Source: Herbidospora mongoliensis (GTDB lineage: Bacteria > Actinomycetota > Actinomycetes > Streptosporangiales > Streptosporangiaceae). Taken from it: DNA of 64,000 nt. Under the pieces are notes generated by a model. The model was not told the DNA's origin and did not search any database. It saw only the letters and a list, made by a program, of their open reading frames with translations. Location of the stretch: positions 372,001-436,000 of the forward strand of contig NZ_BBXD01000008.1 of the NCBI RefSeq assembly GCF_001570545.1, in the 5' to 3' direction. This document shows positions 33,996-42,684 of the stretch, piece after piece. The translations under genes were made by a program, and so were the position numbers. Within the stretch, counting starts at the first letter, position 1. Every line of letters begins with the position of its first letter.

Positions 33996-34136
33996 CGTCG
34001 ACTCCCACAGTGGATATTTGAACGTGGTGAGGATGCTGAGTGACGGCGCACGATACGTCGATCCTTTATGTGATTGACGTCATATAGGTCGTATTGGTCA
34101 TGCGCCGCGAGACGGGTCGGCTCCTATAGTGAACGC
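33996..34136. promoter_or_regulatory. Divergent promoter region between tctC and the CitA-like kinase
   Basis: The 141-base gap is AT-richer than the flanks. It contains the perfect palindrome TGACGTCA (34075-34082) within TTATGTGATTGACGTCATAT. This is a candidate binding site for the CitB-like response regulator encoded at 35693. Confidence 0.4.
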
Positions 34137-35696
34137 GTGAAACGGCTGCTCAACGCCTCCTTGGGCACCCAGCTCTTCGTCCTCCAGATGGTGATCGTGC
34201 TCCTGACGGTCGCCTGCACCGCGACCGTCTGGGTGAGCCACACCCGCCGCCAGCTCGACGAGCAGTACGAGCAGCGGGCCCTCGCCATCGCCGAGTCGGT
34301 CGCCGGCCTGCCCGGGGTCAGAGAGGCCTTCGACGACCCCCACCCCGAGGCGACGCTGCAGCCGATCGCCCTGAGCGTCCAACGCGCGACCGGCGCCGAC
34401 TACGTCGTCATCGCCAACCGCGACGAGATCCGCTACGCCCACCCGAACGTCGCCCTGATAGGGCAGAAACTCTCGACCGACGGCACCGAGGTGATGAAGA
34501 CGGGCGAGGAGTGGACCGGCGTCCAGACCGGCACCCTCGGCACCTCGGTCCGCGGCAAAGCCCCGATCTTCGGCGTGAACGGCGACGTCATCGGCCTGGC
34601 CAGCGTCGGAATACTGGAACAGACGGTCGCGGCCGAACTCGCCGACGCCCTCCCGCCCCTCATCTGGACGGTGTTCGGCGTCCTGGTCCTGGGGTCCGCG
34701 GCGGCGGCCTTCATCACGCGCCGCGTCCGGCGGCAGACCTTCGGGCTCGAACCGAAGGAGATCGCGGGCCTGCTCGAACAGCGCGAAGGCGTGCTGCACG
34801 GGGTGAAGGAGGGAGTCGTCGCCCTCGACCTCGACGGGCGGATGACGTTGATCAACGACGCGGCGCAGGAGCTTCTCGGGGACGTGGGCGGATCCCTCGA
34901 CGAACTGCCGAACGACCGGTTGAAGGACGTCCTGGCAGGTGACGACGTGGGCGACGATCGGATCGTGCTGCGCCACGGCCGCACCCTGGTGCTGAACCGG
35001 ACCCCCGTCGAGGTCCGGGGGCAGCATCGGGGCTGGGTGGTGACACTGCGGGACCGTACCGAGCTGATCCGCCTCTCCCATCAGCTGGACGAGGCCAGCA
35101 ACACCACCGACATGCTGCGCGCCCAGGCCCACGAGTTCGCGAACCGGATGCACACCGTGGTCGGATTGCTGGAGCTGGGCGAGGAGGACCTGGCGGTCCG
35201 CTACATCACCGAATCGGCGGGCGGTCAGTACGCGACCGACATCCGCGAACAGGTGAAAGACCCGACACTGGCGGCCTTGCTGCTGGCCAAGTCGGCCCAG
35301 GCGGCGGAACGCGGCGCCGCTCTGCGCCTGGCCGACGACGCGTGCGTGGACGAAGGAACGCTCGGCGACCCGCACGACGCCGTTCTCGTGGTCGGGAACC
35401 TGGTCGCCAACGCTCTCGACGCTCTGGAGGACGAGGGCGGGACGGTCGAGGTCTGCGTCCGGACAGATCTTGAGGGTCTGCACGTCAGGGTCAGCGACGA
35501 CGGCCCCGGCGTGGCGGCAGACCTGGCCGAAGAGGTGTTCCGGGAGGGCTTCACCACCAAGGCGGCCCAGTCGGGACCTCGGGGGCTGGGGCTGGCGTTG
35601 ACGAGGCAGGCATGCCTACGTCGCGGTGGCTGGGTAAAGGTGCACAACGAGCGCGGCGCCGTCTTCACCGCGCTGCTGCCGAGGCGGTCAGGATGA
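34137..35696 (+). CDS. Sensor histidine kinase, CitA/DcuS family
   Basis: A 519-residue kinase with a GTG start at 34137. The first membrane segment (FVLQMVIVLLTVACTATVWV) is followed by an extracytoplasmic PAS-like domain with AIAESVAGLPGVREAFDDPH, IANRDEIRYAHPN and a GLASVGILEQTV end, all typical of the CitA/DcuS carboxylate sensors. Then a second membrane segment (LIWTVFGVLVLGSAAAAFIT), a cytoplasmic PAS domain (VLHGVKEGVVALDLDGRMTL) and the phospho-acceptor in RAQAHEFANRMHTVVGLLEL. It senses an external carboxylate and phosphorylates the coupled regulator (ATGA overlap). Confidence 0.93.
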   Translation: MKRLLNASLGTQLFVLQMVIVLLTVACTATVWVSHTRRQLDEQYEQRALAIAESVAGLPGVREAFDDPHPEATLQPIALSVQRATGADYVVIANRDEIRYAHPNVALIGQKLSTDGTEVMKTGEEWTGVQTGTLGTSVRGKAPIFGVNGDVIGLASVGILEQTVAAELADALPPLIWTVFGVLVLGSAAAAFITRRVRRQTFGLEPKEIAGLLEQREGVLHGVKEGVVALDLDGRMTLINDAAQELLGDVGGSLDELPNDRLKDVLAGDDVGDDRIVLRHGRTLVLNRTPVEVRGQHRGWVVTLRDRTELIRLSHQLDEASNTTDMLRAQAHEFANRMHTVVGLLELGEEDLAVRYITESAGGQYATDIREQVKDPTLAALLLAKSAQAAERGAALRLADDACVDEGTLGDPHDAVLVVGNLVANALDALEDEGGTVEVCVRTDLEGLHVRVSDDGPGVAADLAEEVFREGFTTKAAQSGPRGLGLALTRQACLRRGGWVKVHNERGAVFTALLPRRSG

Positions 35697-36355
35697 TCAG
35701 AGTTCTCGTCGTCGACGACGACTACATGGTGGCCAGAATCCACGTGGGCTACGTGGGACGGGTACCCGGCTTCACCGTCGTCGGCACGGCCCACGGCGGC
35801 CGTGCGGCCCTGACGTCCGTGGAGGAACTGCGGCCCGACCTCGTGCTGCTCGACGTCTACATGGCGGACATGTCCGGCCTCGACGTCCTCCATCACCTGC
35901 GAGGCCTGGCCCATCCGGTCGACGTCCTGATGATCACAGCCGCCAACGACATGTCCACCGTCCGGGCGGCGTTGCGCGCCGGCGTGGTCAACTACCTGGT
36001 CAAACCCTTCACCGCAGCCGAACTGACCGACCGCCTCGACCAGTACGCCCAAACCCGCCGCCGCCTGGCCGGAGCAGGCCCAGCCGGCCAGGAGGAGATA
36101 GACCGCCTCCTGGGCGGGACGACCCGCACAGTCCTGCCGAAGGGCCTGTCGACCACGACCTGCGCCCTGGTCGCAGAGGCCCTGCGTACCAACGGCGGCG
36201 ACCTGTCGGCAGCCGAGACAGCCGCGGCGACGGGCCTGTCCCGGGTCAGCGCCCGCCGGTACCTGGAGTACCTGTGCGCCACCGGCCAGGTCGAACTCCG
36301 CGCCAGATACGGCACAGCGGGCCGCCCGGAACACCGCTACCGCTGGACGTCCTGA
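35693..36355 (+). CDS. Response regulator, CitB/DcuR family
   Basis: A 220-residue regulator. The receiver shows VVDDDYMVARIH, phospho-Asp in LVLLDVYMADMSGLD, the MITAAND Thr and Lys in NYLVKPF. The C-terminal HTH (LSAAETAAATGLSRVSARRY, then YLCATGQVELRARYGTAGRP) is that of the CitB/DcuR subfamily. It is expected to activate tctCBA across the divergent promoter. The 3' end overlaps the decayed AbiEii toxin gene on the other strand. Confidence 0.92.
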   Translation: MIRVLVVDDDYMVARIHVGYVGRVPGFTVVGTAHGGRAALTSVEELRPDLVLLDVYMADMSGLDVLHHLRGLAHPVDVLMITAANDMSTVRAALRAGVVNYLVKPFTAAELTDRLDQYAQTRRRLAGAGPAGQEEIDRLLGGTTRTVLPKGLSTTTCALVAEALRTNGGDLSAAETAAATGLSRVSARRYLEYLCATGQVELRARYGTAGRPEHRYRWTS

Positions 36356-36989
36356 GCCGACCACCTAGCAGTTGTGGGATCCCACTCACCGGGGTCGGAC
36401 CCACCGAGCACAGGCGTGATGAACGCCTCGGCGGCAGCCTCGGCCTCGGACATCGATCGACATCCGCGCAGGCCGGAGACGTCCAATCCGTCGGCCAGGG
36501 CATCGCTATTCCAGCGGATAGCGGAACGACCTCGGGAACACTCGTCGGATGGCGACCGGTGACGAAGTCCACGGCCACCGAATCGAGTCTCCGGGTTCCC
36601 AGTGTCACGTCGAAAGATTGCTTCGCACCGCCGATCTCATCCGCATGCTCGGAATAGCTGGTCGGGATGAACTCAAAGAAGTCACCCAGGTCCATCCGGG
36701 CGGCCGCTAGTAGTGCTTCGCGCGCCTCCCCAGTGTCTTTGGCGGACGGAAACTGGAGGTCGATGTCTCGGCTCAGCCGGGCGGCGGCTGGATAGCGCAG
36801 CAGCAGCGCTTGGCCTCCCTTGATCAGCCAGCCTTGCGGATCATGGTGGAAAACGCGGGCGGCCAGGCGGCTGAAGTAGAAACTGCGGAACACCATCGTG
36901 ATATTGAGGCTGTTCTGTTTGGCGTGCGCGGTGATCCTGCTTTTGATCGCCTTTTCGAAGTCGCGCGGGCCGGCGTAAGGCTGACTCAA
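36337..36989 (-). pseudogene. Decayed AbiEii-type nucleotidyltransferase toxin
   Basis: The first about 165 codons (36989 down to about 36500) encode a clear AbiEii N-terminus: FSRLAARVFHHDPQGWLIKG, then GGQALLLRYPAAARLSRDID with the nucleotidyltransferase GG...DxD motif (RDIDLQFP). After PEVVPLSAGIAM the frame turns into nonsense. In the shifted frame the family C-terminus is readable: DALADGLDVSGLR, EAAAEAFITPVLGGSDPGEW and DPTTARW, ending at TAG (36337-36339). About 100 residues of the usual middle, with the HVADKxCA-like block, are missing. So the gene has an internal deletion plus a frameshift. It overlaps the CitB-like regulator 3' end by 19 bases. Confidence 0.85.
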
Positions 36990-37762
36990 TGTCCATCCTC
37001 TGGGGGGCGTTCTTCAAGAAGCCTTCTTATCGCACCGAGCCCGCCCGACTCATAGGTTTTGGCAATGAGGTCGAGAGCGCGTTTGGTGGCCTCTCGCTCA
37101 ATACGCGAAAGTTCGGTTTCGGTTGATTCCAGGAGGTATGTCAGGAATTCCTGGCCCGACGCCGAACGGGGGAGCCCGTAAGCCCTGGCGAAAGGGGCGA
37201 TCCCGGCCTCCAGGCGTTCCCGATCGGCCAGACCCAGCCGGAGCGCGTCCGCGACCACTCCACCGACGTGTCCGCCGTCGACCCGCGCGGTCAGCAGGTC
37301 GGCCACGGTTCGTTCGGCCGTCGTGACCGGAAGCCCGTCGACGAAGGTCACGTCCGATGCTTCGATGGCGGCCTGGTGGAAACGCACCCCCGGTTCGCGG
37401 GTGGTCCGCCGGGTGGGGACCGTGATCTCCACCGTCGAAGTCGGGATGTCGCCGAGCCGGTGGAGTTCGCATGCGGACCCGTGAGAGACGACGCCCCCGT
37501 AGGTTTCCGGTCGGTGTCGCTCCCAAGCGACCCGGGCCGGATCAAGCCTGAGCCAGGCCAGTTTGATCTCCAGATGCTCGGGCACCGGCGCGCCCCCGAC
37601 CAGGTAGACCCCATGACCGACGCTCTCGATGAGACCTGTTCCGGCGAGGCGCGTGAGGTCGACGGAGCTCAGCCCCGCGAGTTTGGCCTGGGTCGTGGTC
37701 ACCAGACCCCACTGGTCGGTCGCTCGGGCGCTCACCGCTCGCAGCGCCGGATGACGCTTCAT
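36986..37762 (-). CDS. AbiEi-type antitoxin (type IV toxin-antitoxin)
   Basis: A 258-residue protein, apparently intact. The N-terminal winged helix (GLVTTTQAKLAGLSSVDLTR, LAGTGLIESVGHGVYLVGGA) is the DNA-binding and antitoxin domain. The larger C-terminal region has ASDVTFVDGLPVTTAERTVA, typical of AbiEi. It ends in an ATGA overlap with the toxin gene (36989), which is degraded. The promoter overlaps the inverted repeat at 37763-37799, so autorepression probably continues. An antitoxin retained after toxin decay may persist as a regulator or anti-toxin immunity remnant. Confidence 0.88.
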   Translation of the reverse strand: MKRHPALRAVSARATDQWGLVTTTQAKLAGLSSVDLTRLAGTGLIESVGHGVYLVGGAPVPEHLEIKLAWLRLDPARVAWERHRPETYGGVVSHGSACELHRLGDIPTSTVEITVPTRRTTREPGVRFHQAAIEASDVTFVDGLPVTTAERTVADLLTARVDGGHVGGVVADALRLGLADRERLEAGIAPFARAYGLPRSASGQEFLTYLLESTETELSRIEREATKRALDLIAKTYESGGLGAIRRLLEERPPEDGH

Positions 37763-37799
37763 GCAGCAAATGCTACATCTAGTGTGTAGCGTTCGCTGC
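37763..37799. promoter_or_regulatory. AbiEi autorepression operator
   Basis: Arms of 15 bases, GCAGCAAATGCTACA (37763-37777) and TGTAGCGTTCGCTGC (37785-37799), are complementary at 13 of 15 positions with a 7-base spacer. They abut the antitoxin start codon (37760-37762). AbiEi proteins are known to bind inverted repeats in their own promoter. Confidence 0.7.
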
Positions 37800-37816
37800 A
37801 GCCGACCCTCGGTAAT

Positions 37817-37853
37817 AAATCGGTTTATGGCAGTAGGCCTGATTTGCTACCGT
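37817..37853 (+). promoter_or_regulatory. WblC/WhiB7-type promoter of the EF-G-like gene
   Basis: AAAT (37817-37820), a 3-base spacer CGG, then a -35 TTTATG (37824-37829) and, 18 bases on, a -10 TACCGT (37848-37853). An AT-rich element three bases before the -35 is the recognised pattern of WhiB7/WblC-activated promoters, which respond to ribosome-targeting antibiotics. Confidence 0.6.
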
Positions 37854-37891
37854 CGCTCTGCCAGCGAAGCCGATCAACGGGAGGGGACATC

Positions 37892-37996
37892 ATGCGGTAC
37901 GCCGCCGTGCCCTTCCGCGCATTCCAGGTGATTCGCGTGTCTTCCGGCGCCCGGCTTCGGCTGCGCGCCCGATTCCGGTTGCCCGCCTTCTCGTAG
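37892..37996 (+). CDS. Arg-rich leader peptide upstream of the EF-G-like gene
   Basis: A 34-residue reading frame starting MRYAAVPFRAFQVIRVSSGA and ending RLRLRARFRLPAFS. GGGAGGGG lies just before the ATG. Eight of 34 residues are arginine, clustered at the end. The stop TAG (37994-37996) sits inside a 7-base-pair hairpin (37985-38001), 54 bases before the GTPase start. Such leaders upstream of ribosomal-protection or antibiotic-responsive genes act by stalling or attenuation. No known protein family; the role is inferred from position. Confidence 0.65.
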   Translation: MRYAAVPFRAFQVIRVSSGARLRLRARFRLPAFS

Positions 37997-38001
37997 AAGG
38001 C
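37985..38001 (+). promoter_or_regulatory. Hairpin over the leader stop codon, putative attenuator
   Basis: GCCTTCT (37985-37991) and AGAAGGC (37995-38001) form a perfect 7-base stem with a 3-base loop containing the first base of the leader's stop. Ribosomes finishing the leader would melt it. No U-run follows, so if it terminates it may do so with Rho. Confidence 0.55.
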
Positions 38002-38050
38002 TTCATCGCGCCGTCCTTTCCAGGATTCACCTCGCGAAAGCGCAACGGCC

Positions 38051-39841
38051 ATGACTCTCCGCAACATCGGCATTCTCGCCCATGTCGACGCCGGCAAGAC
38101 CACCGTCACCGAACGCATCCTGTTCGCCACCGGGACCACGTACAAACAAGGCGAAGTTCACCACGGCACCACCGTCACGGATTTCGACTCACAGGAACGC
38201 GACCGCGGCATCACGATCTTCGCGGCCGCGGTGACCTGCCACTGGCAGGGCACCCAGATCAACCTGATCGACACCCCCGGGCACGTCGACTTCTCCGACG
38301 AGGTCGAACGCTCGCTGCGGGTGCTCGACGGCGCGGTCGCGGTGTTCGACGCGGTGGCGGGGGTGGAACCGCAGAGCGAATCCGTCTGGCGGCGGGCCGA
38401 CAAGTACAACGTCCCGAGGATCGTCTTCGTCAACAAGATGGACCGGCCCGGCGCCGACCTCGACGCGACCGTCGAGGCGATCCGGCGGAGGCTCCATCCG
38501 AGGCCGCTCGTGCTGGACGCCCCTGACCTGGTCGAACAGGTCGCGGAACTCCATCCGGACGTCCTGGACGAATACCCCGACGTCTCGCCTGAGACGCTGC
38601 GCAAAGCACTGCGCGAGCTGACGGCGAGAAACGAGGCGGTCGTGGTGCTGAGCGGGTCGGCCTACCGCAACCAGGGTATCGAGGCGCTGCTCGACGCCGT
38701 GGTGGCCTACCTACCGGAGCCTCGCGTCGAACCGCGGCCCTTCGCGGGGCTGGTGTTCAAGGTGGCGGAGCGGACCGCGTTCCTGCGCGTCTACTCCGGC
38801 ACGCTGCGCAAGGGCGACACCGTCCTCGACACGACGACGGGGAAGACCGAGCGCGTGTCCAGGATTCTGCGCGTCCAGGCCGACCGGCACACCGACCTCG
38901 ACCGTGCGGAGGCCGGTGACATCGTGGCGATCCTCGGCCCCAAGGCCGTCCGGACCGGCGCGACGCTGACCGATCCGGCCGCGCCGCTCGTGCTGGAACC
39001 GCCGTCCACGACGGAGCCGGTCGTCTCGGTCGCGGTCGAGGCCGCGACCCGCGCCGAGCACCAGCGGCTCGTCTCCGCGCTGGTCCGCATGGCCGCGGAA
39101 GATCCTTCCATTCGTGTACGAACTGACCCGGAGACCGGCCAGACCATCCTGTCCGGCCTGGGAGAACTCCACCTGGAGGTGGCCGTGGAGAAGATCCGCC
39201 GCGACCGCGGCCTCGCCGTCCGCGTCGGCGCCCCGCAAGTGGCCCTACGCGAAACGGTGGTCACGGGCGTGACCGGTGTGCTCTACCGCCACGTCAAACA
39301 GGACGGCGGCGCGGGCCAGTACGCCCACGTCGTCATCGACGTCGAACCGTGCGACAAGCCGTTCGCCTTCGCGAGCACGGTCGTCGGCGGCCGGGTGCCG
39401 AAGGAGTACGTCAAAGCGGTCGAACAGGGCTGCCGCGACGCACTGACCGACGGGCCGCTCGGCGGGCATCCCGTCATGGGCCTGCGGGTCACGCTGACCG
39501 ACGGCGCCACCCACGTGAAGGACTCCTCGGAGATGGCCTTCCGCACCGCCGGCCGCCTCGCCCTGCGCGAGGCCCTGCGGCAGTGCGCGATGGCCGTCCT
39601 CGAACCCGTCACCGAGGTCACGGTGACGGTGCCCGACGATCTGGCGGGCGGGGTGCTGGGCGACCTGGCCGCACGCAAGGGCCAGGTCTCCGGGACCGAA
39701 GCGCGTCCGGGCACGGTGGTCATCACCGCGACGGTGCCACTGGCCGAGGTCTTCGGGTACGCCACCCGGCTGCGCAGCCGTACCCAGGGAAGAGGGGCCT
39801 TCACGACCCGTCCGGCCGGGTACGCGGTAGCAGGAAGATAG
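38051..39841 (+). CDS. EF-G-like translational GTPase (ribosome-protection type paralogue)
   Basis: A 596-residue GTPase, about 100 shorter than housekeeping EF-G (about 700) and near TetM-class size. G motifs: G1 [10 protein letters not shown]2 RGITI, G3 DTPGH, G4 NKMD. The G domain reads more like EF-G ([40 protein letters not shown]). The C-terminus is also EF-G-like ([11 protein letters not shown] region, [15 protein letters not shown]). Most of the G-prime insertion is absent. It should act on the ribosome in the cytoplasm. The upstream leader peptide and WblC-type promoter suggest induction by ribosome-targeting antibiotics, hence a possible resistance or rescue role. It could instead be a second EF-G with another stress function. 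Confidence 0.85.
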   Translation: MTLRNIGILAHVDAGKTTVTERILFATGTTYKQGEVHHGTTVTDFDSQERDRGITIFAAAVTCHWQGTQINLIDTPGHVDFSDEVERSLRVLDGAVAVFDAVAGVEPQSESVWRRADKYNVPRIVFVNKMDRPGADLDATVEAIRRRLHPRPLVLDAPDLVEQVAELHPDVLDEYPDVSPETLRKALRELTARNEAVVVLSGSAYRNQGIEALLDAVVAYLPEPRVEPRPFAGLVFKVAERTAFLRVYSGTLRKGDTVLDTTTGKTERVSRILRVQADRHTDLDRAEAGDIVAILGPKAVRTGATLTDPAAPLVLEPPSTTEPVVSVAVEAATRAEHQRLVSALVRMAAEDPSIRVRTDPETGQTILSGLGELHLEVAVEKIRRDRGLAVRVGAPQVALRETVVTGVTGVLYRHVKQDGGAGQYAHVVIDVEPCDKPFAFASTVVGGRVPKEYVKAVEQGCRDALTDGPLGGHPVMGLRVTLTDGATHVKDSSEMAFRTAGRLALREALRQCAMAVLEPVTEVTVTVPDDLAGGVLGDLAARKGQVSGTEARPGTVVITATVPLAEVFGYATRLRSRTQGRGAFTTRPAGYAVAGR

Positions 39842-40397
39842 CGCTGATCAGCAGCATCACCGCCAGCACCGGCGCGAACGGCCTGGCCGCGACCAGCAGC
39901 CAGGCCGTCAGGGCCGCTCCCACCACGAGCGCCCCGATCTGCCGGAGGGCCGCCGTGAAGGTGTCCCTCCGGCCGGTCGCCAGGTCGCGGAGTGAGGTGG
40001 TCAGCACCCCCGTCATGTACGTCGTGTCCGGCTCCAGCCCCAGCATCATGGCGCTCTGACCGCCCATCGCGATCCCGGCCAGCGCCAGCAGGACCAGCCT
40101 TCCGGACAGATCGGGATGGGTCCCCGTCCCGATCCACCCGATGGCCACGACGACGAGCAACACCAGTTCGGCGATCAGCCCGAAGGTGCGCCTGTCCCGG
40201 AAGGTCACCACCCAGGCGTAAGCGCCGGCGCCGAACCCGCCCACCGCCGTCAACGCGGCGGTGAGCTGCCCGGACGCCGCCGTCACCACGTTGCCGGTGA
40301 TGATGCCGGCGAAGGCTCCGCCGAGTTCCTTGAAGGTCAAGAGGTCGACCGCGCCGGCGCAGCAGGCCAGCGCGGTCGTCCCCCACATGATCCGCAT
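39801..40397 (-). CDS. YoaK family (DUF1275) membrane protein
   Basis: A 198-residue protein with six predicted membrane segments. [20 protein letters not shown] and [13 protein letters not shown] are the family signature (GxxDxxxF...MTGN). The middle [20 protein letters not shown] is the second conserved block. Function unknown. Its 3' end overlaps the 3' end of the EF-G-like gene by 41 bases (convergent). Confidence 0.88.
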   Translation of the reverse strand: MRIMWGTTALACCAGAVDLLTFKELGGAFAGIITGNVVTAASGQLTAALTAVGGFGAGAYAWVVTFRDRRTFGLIAELVLLVVVAIGWIGTGTHPDLSGRLVLLALAGIAMGGQSAMMLGLEPDTTYMTGVLTTSLRDLATGRRDTFTAALRQIGALVVGAALTAWLLVAARPFAPVLAVMLLISAIFLLPRTRPDGS

Positions 40398-40414
40398 AGG
40401 GGAGGACGTACCCC

Positions 40415-41959
40415 CTAGCGGCCCTGCAGTGCCTTCACGTTGTCGCCGAAGGTCCAGTTACGCGAACCGTCCCAGTTGATCGACCAGGTCATCAGGCCCT
40501 TGAGCTGCCCGTTGAAGCTGTTCCACGCCTGCGACACCAGCGACGTCGACATGTGGCCGCCACCGGCGCCGACCTGCGCGGGCAGACCCGGGACCTGCTT
40601 GTCATAGGGCACCCGGATGGTCACGCCCTGGATGACCAGGCCGTTGTTGAGGCAGGTCGTCTGGGCCACGAAACCCTGGACGGTCCCGGCGGAGTAGGAG
40701 TCGCCGGAGCAGCCGTACATGGAACCGTTGTAGTACTGCTGGTTCAGCCACCACAGCCGCCCGTTGTCGGCATATTTCTTGATGATCGGGAGGTAAGCGC
40801 CCCAGATCGAGCCGTAGACGACGCTGCCGCCGGTCACGTAGGCCGTCTCGGGAGCCATGGTCAGGCCGAAGTTCGACGGCATCTGCGCCAGCACGCCGTC
40901 GATGATGCGGATCAGGTTGGCCTGCGACGCCGACAGCGTGTTGATGTTCCCGCTGCCGGTCAGGCCGGTCTCGATGTCGATGTCGATGCCGTCGAAGTTG
41001 TACCGCTTCAGGATCGGCACGATCGTCGCGATGAACTTGTCGGCCACCACGCTCGACGACAGGTCGATGCCAGCGGTGGCGCCGCCGATCGACATCAGGA
41101 TCGTCGCGCCGGCCGCCTTGGCGGCGCACATCTCGGCGGGAGTGGCGACCTTCACGGTCGCGTCCATGCCGTCCTCCCACAGGACCGTCCCGTCGGAGCG
41201 GATCACCGGGAACGCGGCGTTGATCACGTTGTAGCCGTGCTGCTTGATCCGCGCGTCGGTGATCGGGATCCAGCCGAGCGGCGGGTGCACGCCGTTGACC
41301 GCGCCGTCCCAGTTCTCCCAGTAGCCCTGGAGCACCTTCCCGGTCGGCTTGCTCTTGACCGCGCAGGTCGGGCCGGCGGTCGGGGTGACGGTCGGCGTCG
41401 GCGACGGACTGGGGCTCGGACTGGGCGAAGGCGAAGGTGAAGGTGAAGGTGAACGAGTCGGGGAAGGGCTCGGCGACGGCGAGGGGCTGGGGTTGGTGCC
41501 GCCGGGGCCGTCGAAGCTGATGTCGTCGGCGTGGTAGGTGCCCTGGCCGTACCAGCCGTGCAGGTAGACCTGTGCGGAGGTCTGCCCGGCGGCGGTGGTG
41601 AAGTTCAGGGTGAGCTGCCGCCAGTCGGCCGAGGAGGTCCAGACGGCGCTGCCGCCCTGAACGCCCAGGTAGACGTAGTTGCCCCGGACCCACGCCGTGA
41701 CGGCGTAGGCGGTGCTCGGGCGTACCGACACGTTCTGACTGCAGCGGGCGTTGTCAGAGGCGCTGGCCGCGCCGGCCAAAGCTCTCGATCCTGTACGAAC
41801 TGGGGAGGCCACCACCGATCCGAGGCCTCCCGTACACGTCCAGGGAGACAGCGCCCCCGATTCGAGGCCGGGGTTGGCGAGCAGGTTGGCCGCGTTGGCC
41901 TGCGAGGGGATGAAGAGCGCGGCCACCAGGGCCATCACTAAGAACACAGCACGTTTCAC
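40415..41959 (-). CDS. Secreted GH18 chitinase with N-terminal carbohydrate-binding module
   Basis: A 514-residue secreted enzyme. The signal peptide (MKRAVFLVMALVAALFIPSQ) ends at ANA. Residues about 25-152 form a CBM4/9-like beta-sandwich (ANLLANPGLESGALSPWTCT, TYHADDISFDGPGG). A Ser/Pro linker follows (about 153-190). The GH18 domain (about 200-514) has SIGGA and the catalytic DxxDxDxE motif in FDGIDIDIETG, with YGSIWGAYLP and MTWSINWDGS closing the barrel. It splits chitin by substrate-assisted retention outside the cell. The linker is encoded by GGCGAAGGT-type DNA repeats. Confidence 0.93.
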   Translation of the reverse strand: MKRAVFLVMALVAALFIPSQANAANLLANPGLESGALSPWTCTGGLGSVVASPVRTGSRALAGAASASDNARCSQNVSVRPSTAYAVTAWVRGNYVYLGVQGGSAVWTSSADWRQLTLNFTTAAGQTSAQVYLHGWYGQGTYHADDISFDGPGGTNPSPSPSPSPSPTRSPSPSPSPSPSPSPSPSPTPTVTPTAGPTCAVKSKPTGKVLQGYWENWDGAVNGVHPPLGWIPITDARIKQHGYNVINAAFPVIRSDGTVLWEDGMDATVKVATPAEMCAAKAAGATILMSIGGATAGIDLSSSVVADKFIATIVPILKRYNFDGIDIDIETGLTGSGNINTLSASQANLIRIIDGVLAQMPSNFGLTMAPETAYVTGGSVVYGSIWGAYLPIIKKYADNGRLWWLNQQYYNGSMYGCSGDSYSAGTVQGFVAQTTCLNNGLVIQGVTIRVPYDKQVPGLPAQVGAGGGHMSTSLVSQAWNSFNGQLKGLMTWSINWDGSRNWTFGDNVKALQGR

Positions 41960-42049
41960 GAGGAAACCCTTCTGTCGCCCGGGCAGCGCAGATCACCGGG
42001 TGTGGGGTGCGGGCACCGGTGACTGGGGCTCGCGAGCAACAGCAGTCGA

Positions 42050-42079
42050 ATTATCTGACAATGATCGCTCTGGAGTCCA
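42050..42079 (-). promoter_or_regulatory. Candidate promoter of the chitinase gene
   Basis: On the minus strand TGGACT (42079-42074) and GATAAT (42055-42050) are 18 bases apart, about 90 bases upstream of the start. No DasR-type site (TGGTCTAGACCA) was found nearby. Confidence 0.4.
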
Positions 42080-42118
42080 TAGCGTGATTTGTCGGACCCG
42101 GCTGCCAGACTGCGCGCC

Positions 42119-42679
42119 ATGATCACTGCAGCTGACTACGCCTGGCAGGACGACTGGCAGGAGATCTACACCGTCACCTTCGTGAAGGGCGTCGACGAGA
42201 AGGAGGTCCTACGCCGCTACGGCGTGACCGAACCGGGCGAGGTGGCCTACGACGACCTCTACGAGCCCGACGACGAGAGCAGCACGGTCGTCGCCGCCCG
42301 CGTCGGCGAATGGGTCCTCGTCCTGGAGATCAACGGCTGGGCGACGATCGACGACGAGTTCTTCGCCGCCCTGTCGGCCGGAGGCGAGGCGGTGACGGTG
42401 CTTCGCCACGATTTCAGCTCGTCCGGCCATTTCGCCCACGCCGTCGACGGTGAACTCCGCACCCGGTTCGACCCCAACGACCCGTTCGACCGCAAGGGCG
42501 CCGTCCCGGACGCCCTCAACGACGCCCTGCGCGACCTCGGCCTCGACCCCGACGACGAGGACGCGGAATGGGACGACGGCACCGCCGAGGCGCTGGCCCT
42601 GGCGAGCCGCGTCACCGGCGTGGTCTTCACCGCCGGGCTCTTCGAGGGTTCCCTGTACGGCGGCATCCTCGAAAGATGA
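42119..42679 (+). CDS. DUF6461 family protein
   Basis: A 186-residue acidic protein. The start is ATG 42119 (MITAADYAWQDDWQEIYTVT). FVKGVDEKEVLRRYGVTEPG, GEWVLVLEINGW and VLRHDFSSSGHFAHAVDGEL give the pattern of this actinomycete family, also related to barnase-inhibitor-like or SMI1-like immunity proteins. No toxin gene is adjacent. Function unknown. The 3' end is 5 bases from the convergent SDR gene. Confidence 0.7.
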   Translation: MITAADYAWQDDWQEIYTVTFVKGVDEKEVLRRYGVTEPGEVAYDDLYEPDDESSTVVAARVGEWVLVLEINGWATIDDEFFAALSAGGEAVTVLRHDFSSSGHFAHAVDGELRTRFDPNDPFDRKGAVPDALNDALRDLGLDPDDEDAEWDDGTAEALALASRVTGVVFTAGLFEGSLYGGILER

Positions 42680-42684
42680 CCGGC

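Noticed and set aside
38051-39841. Direct call as Tet(M)/Otr(A) tetracycline resistance protein
   Set aside because: The GTPase and C-terminal signatures are closer to EF-G than to TetM. Resistance was kept only as a possibility from the regulatory context.
41960-42118. DasR or chitinase direct-repeat operator upstream of the chitinase
   Set aside because: Only a partial TGGnnnCCA match was found; the spacing does not fit the known consensus.
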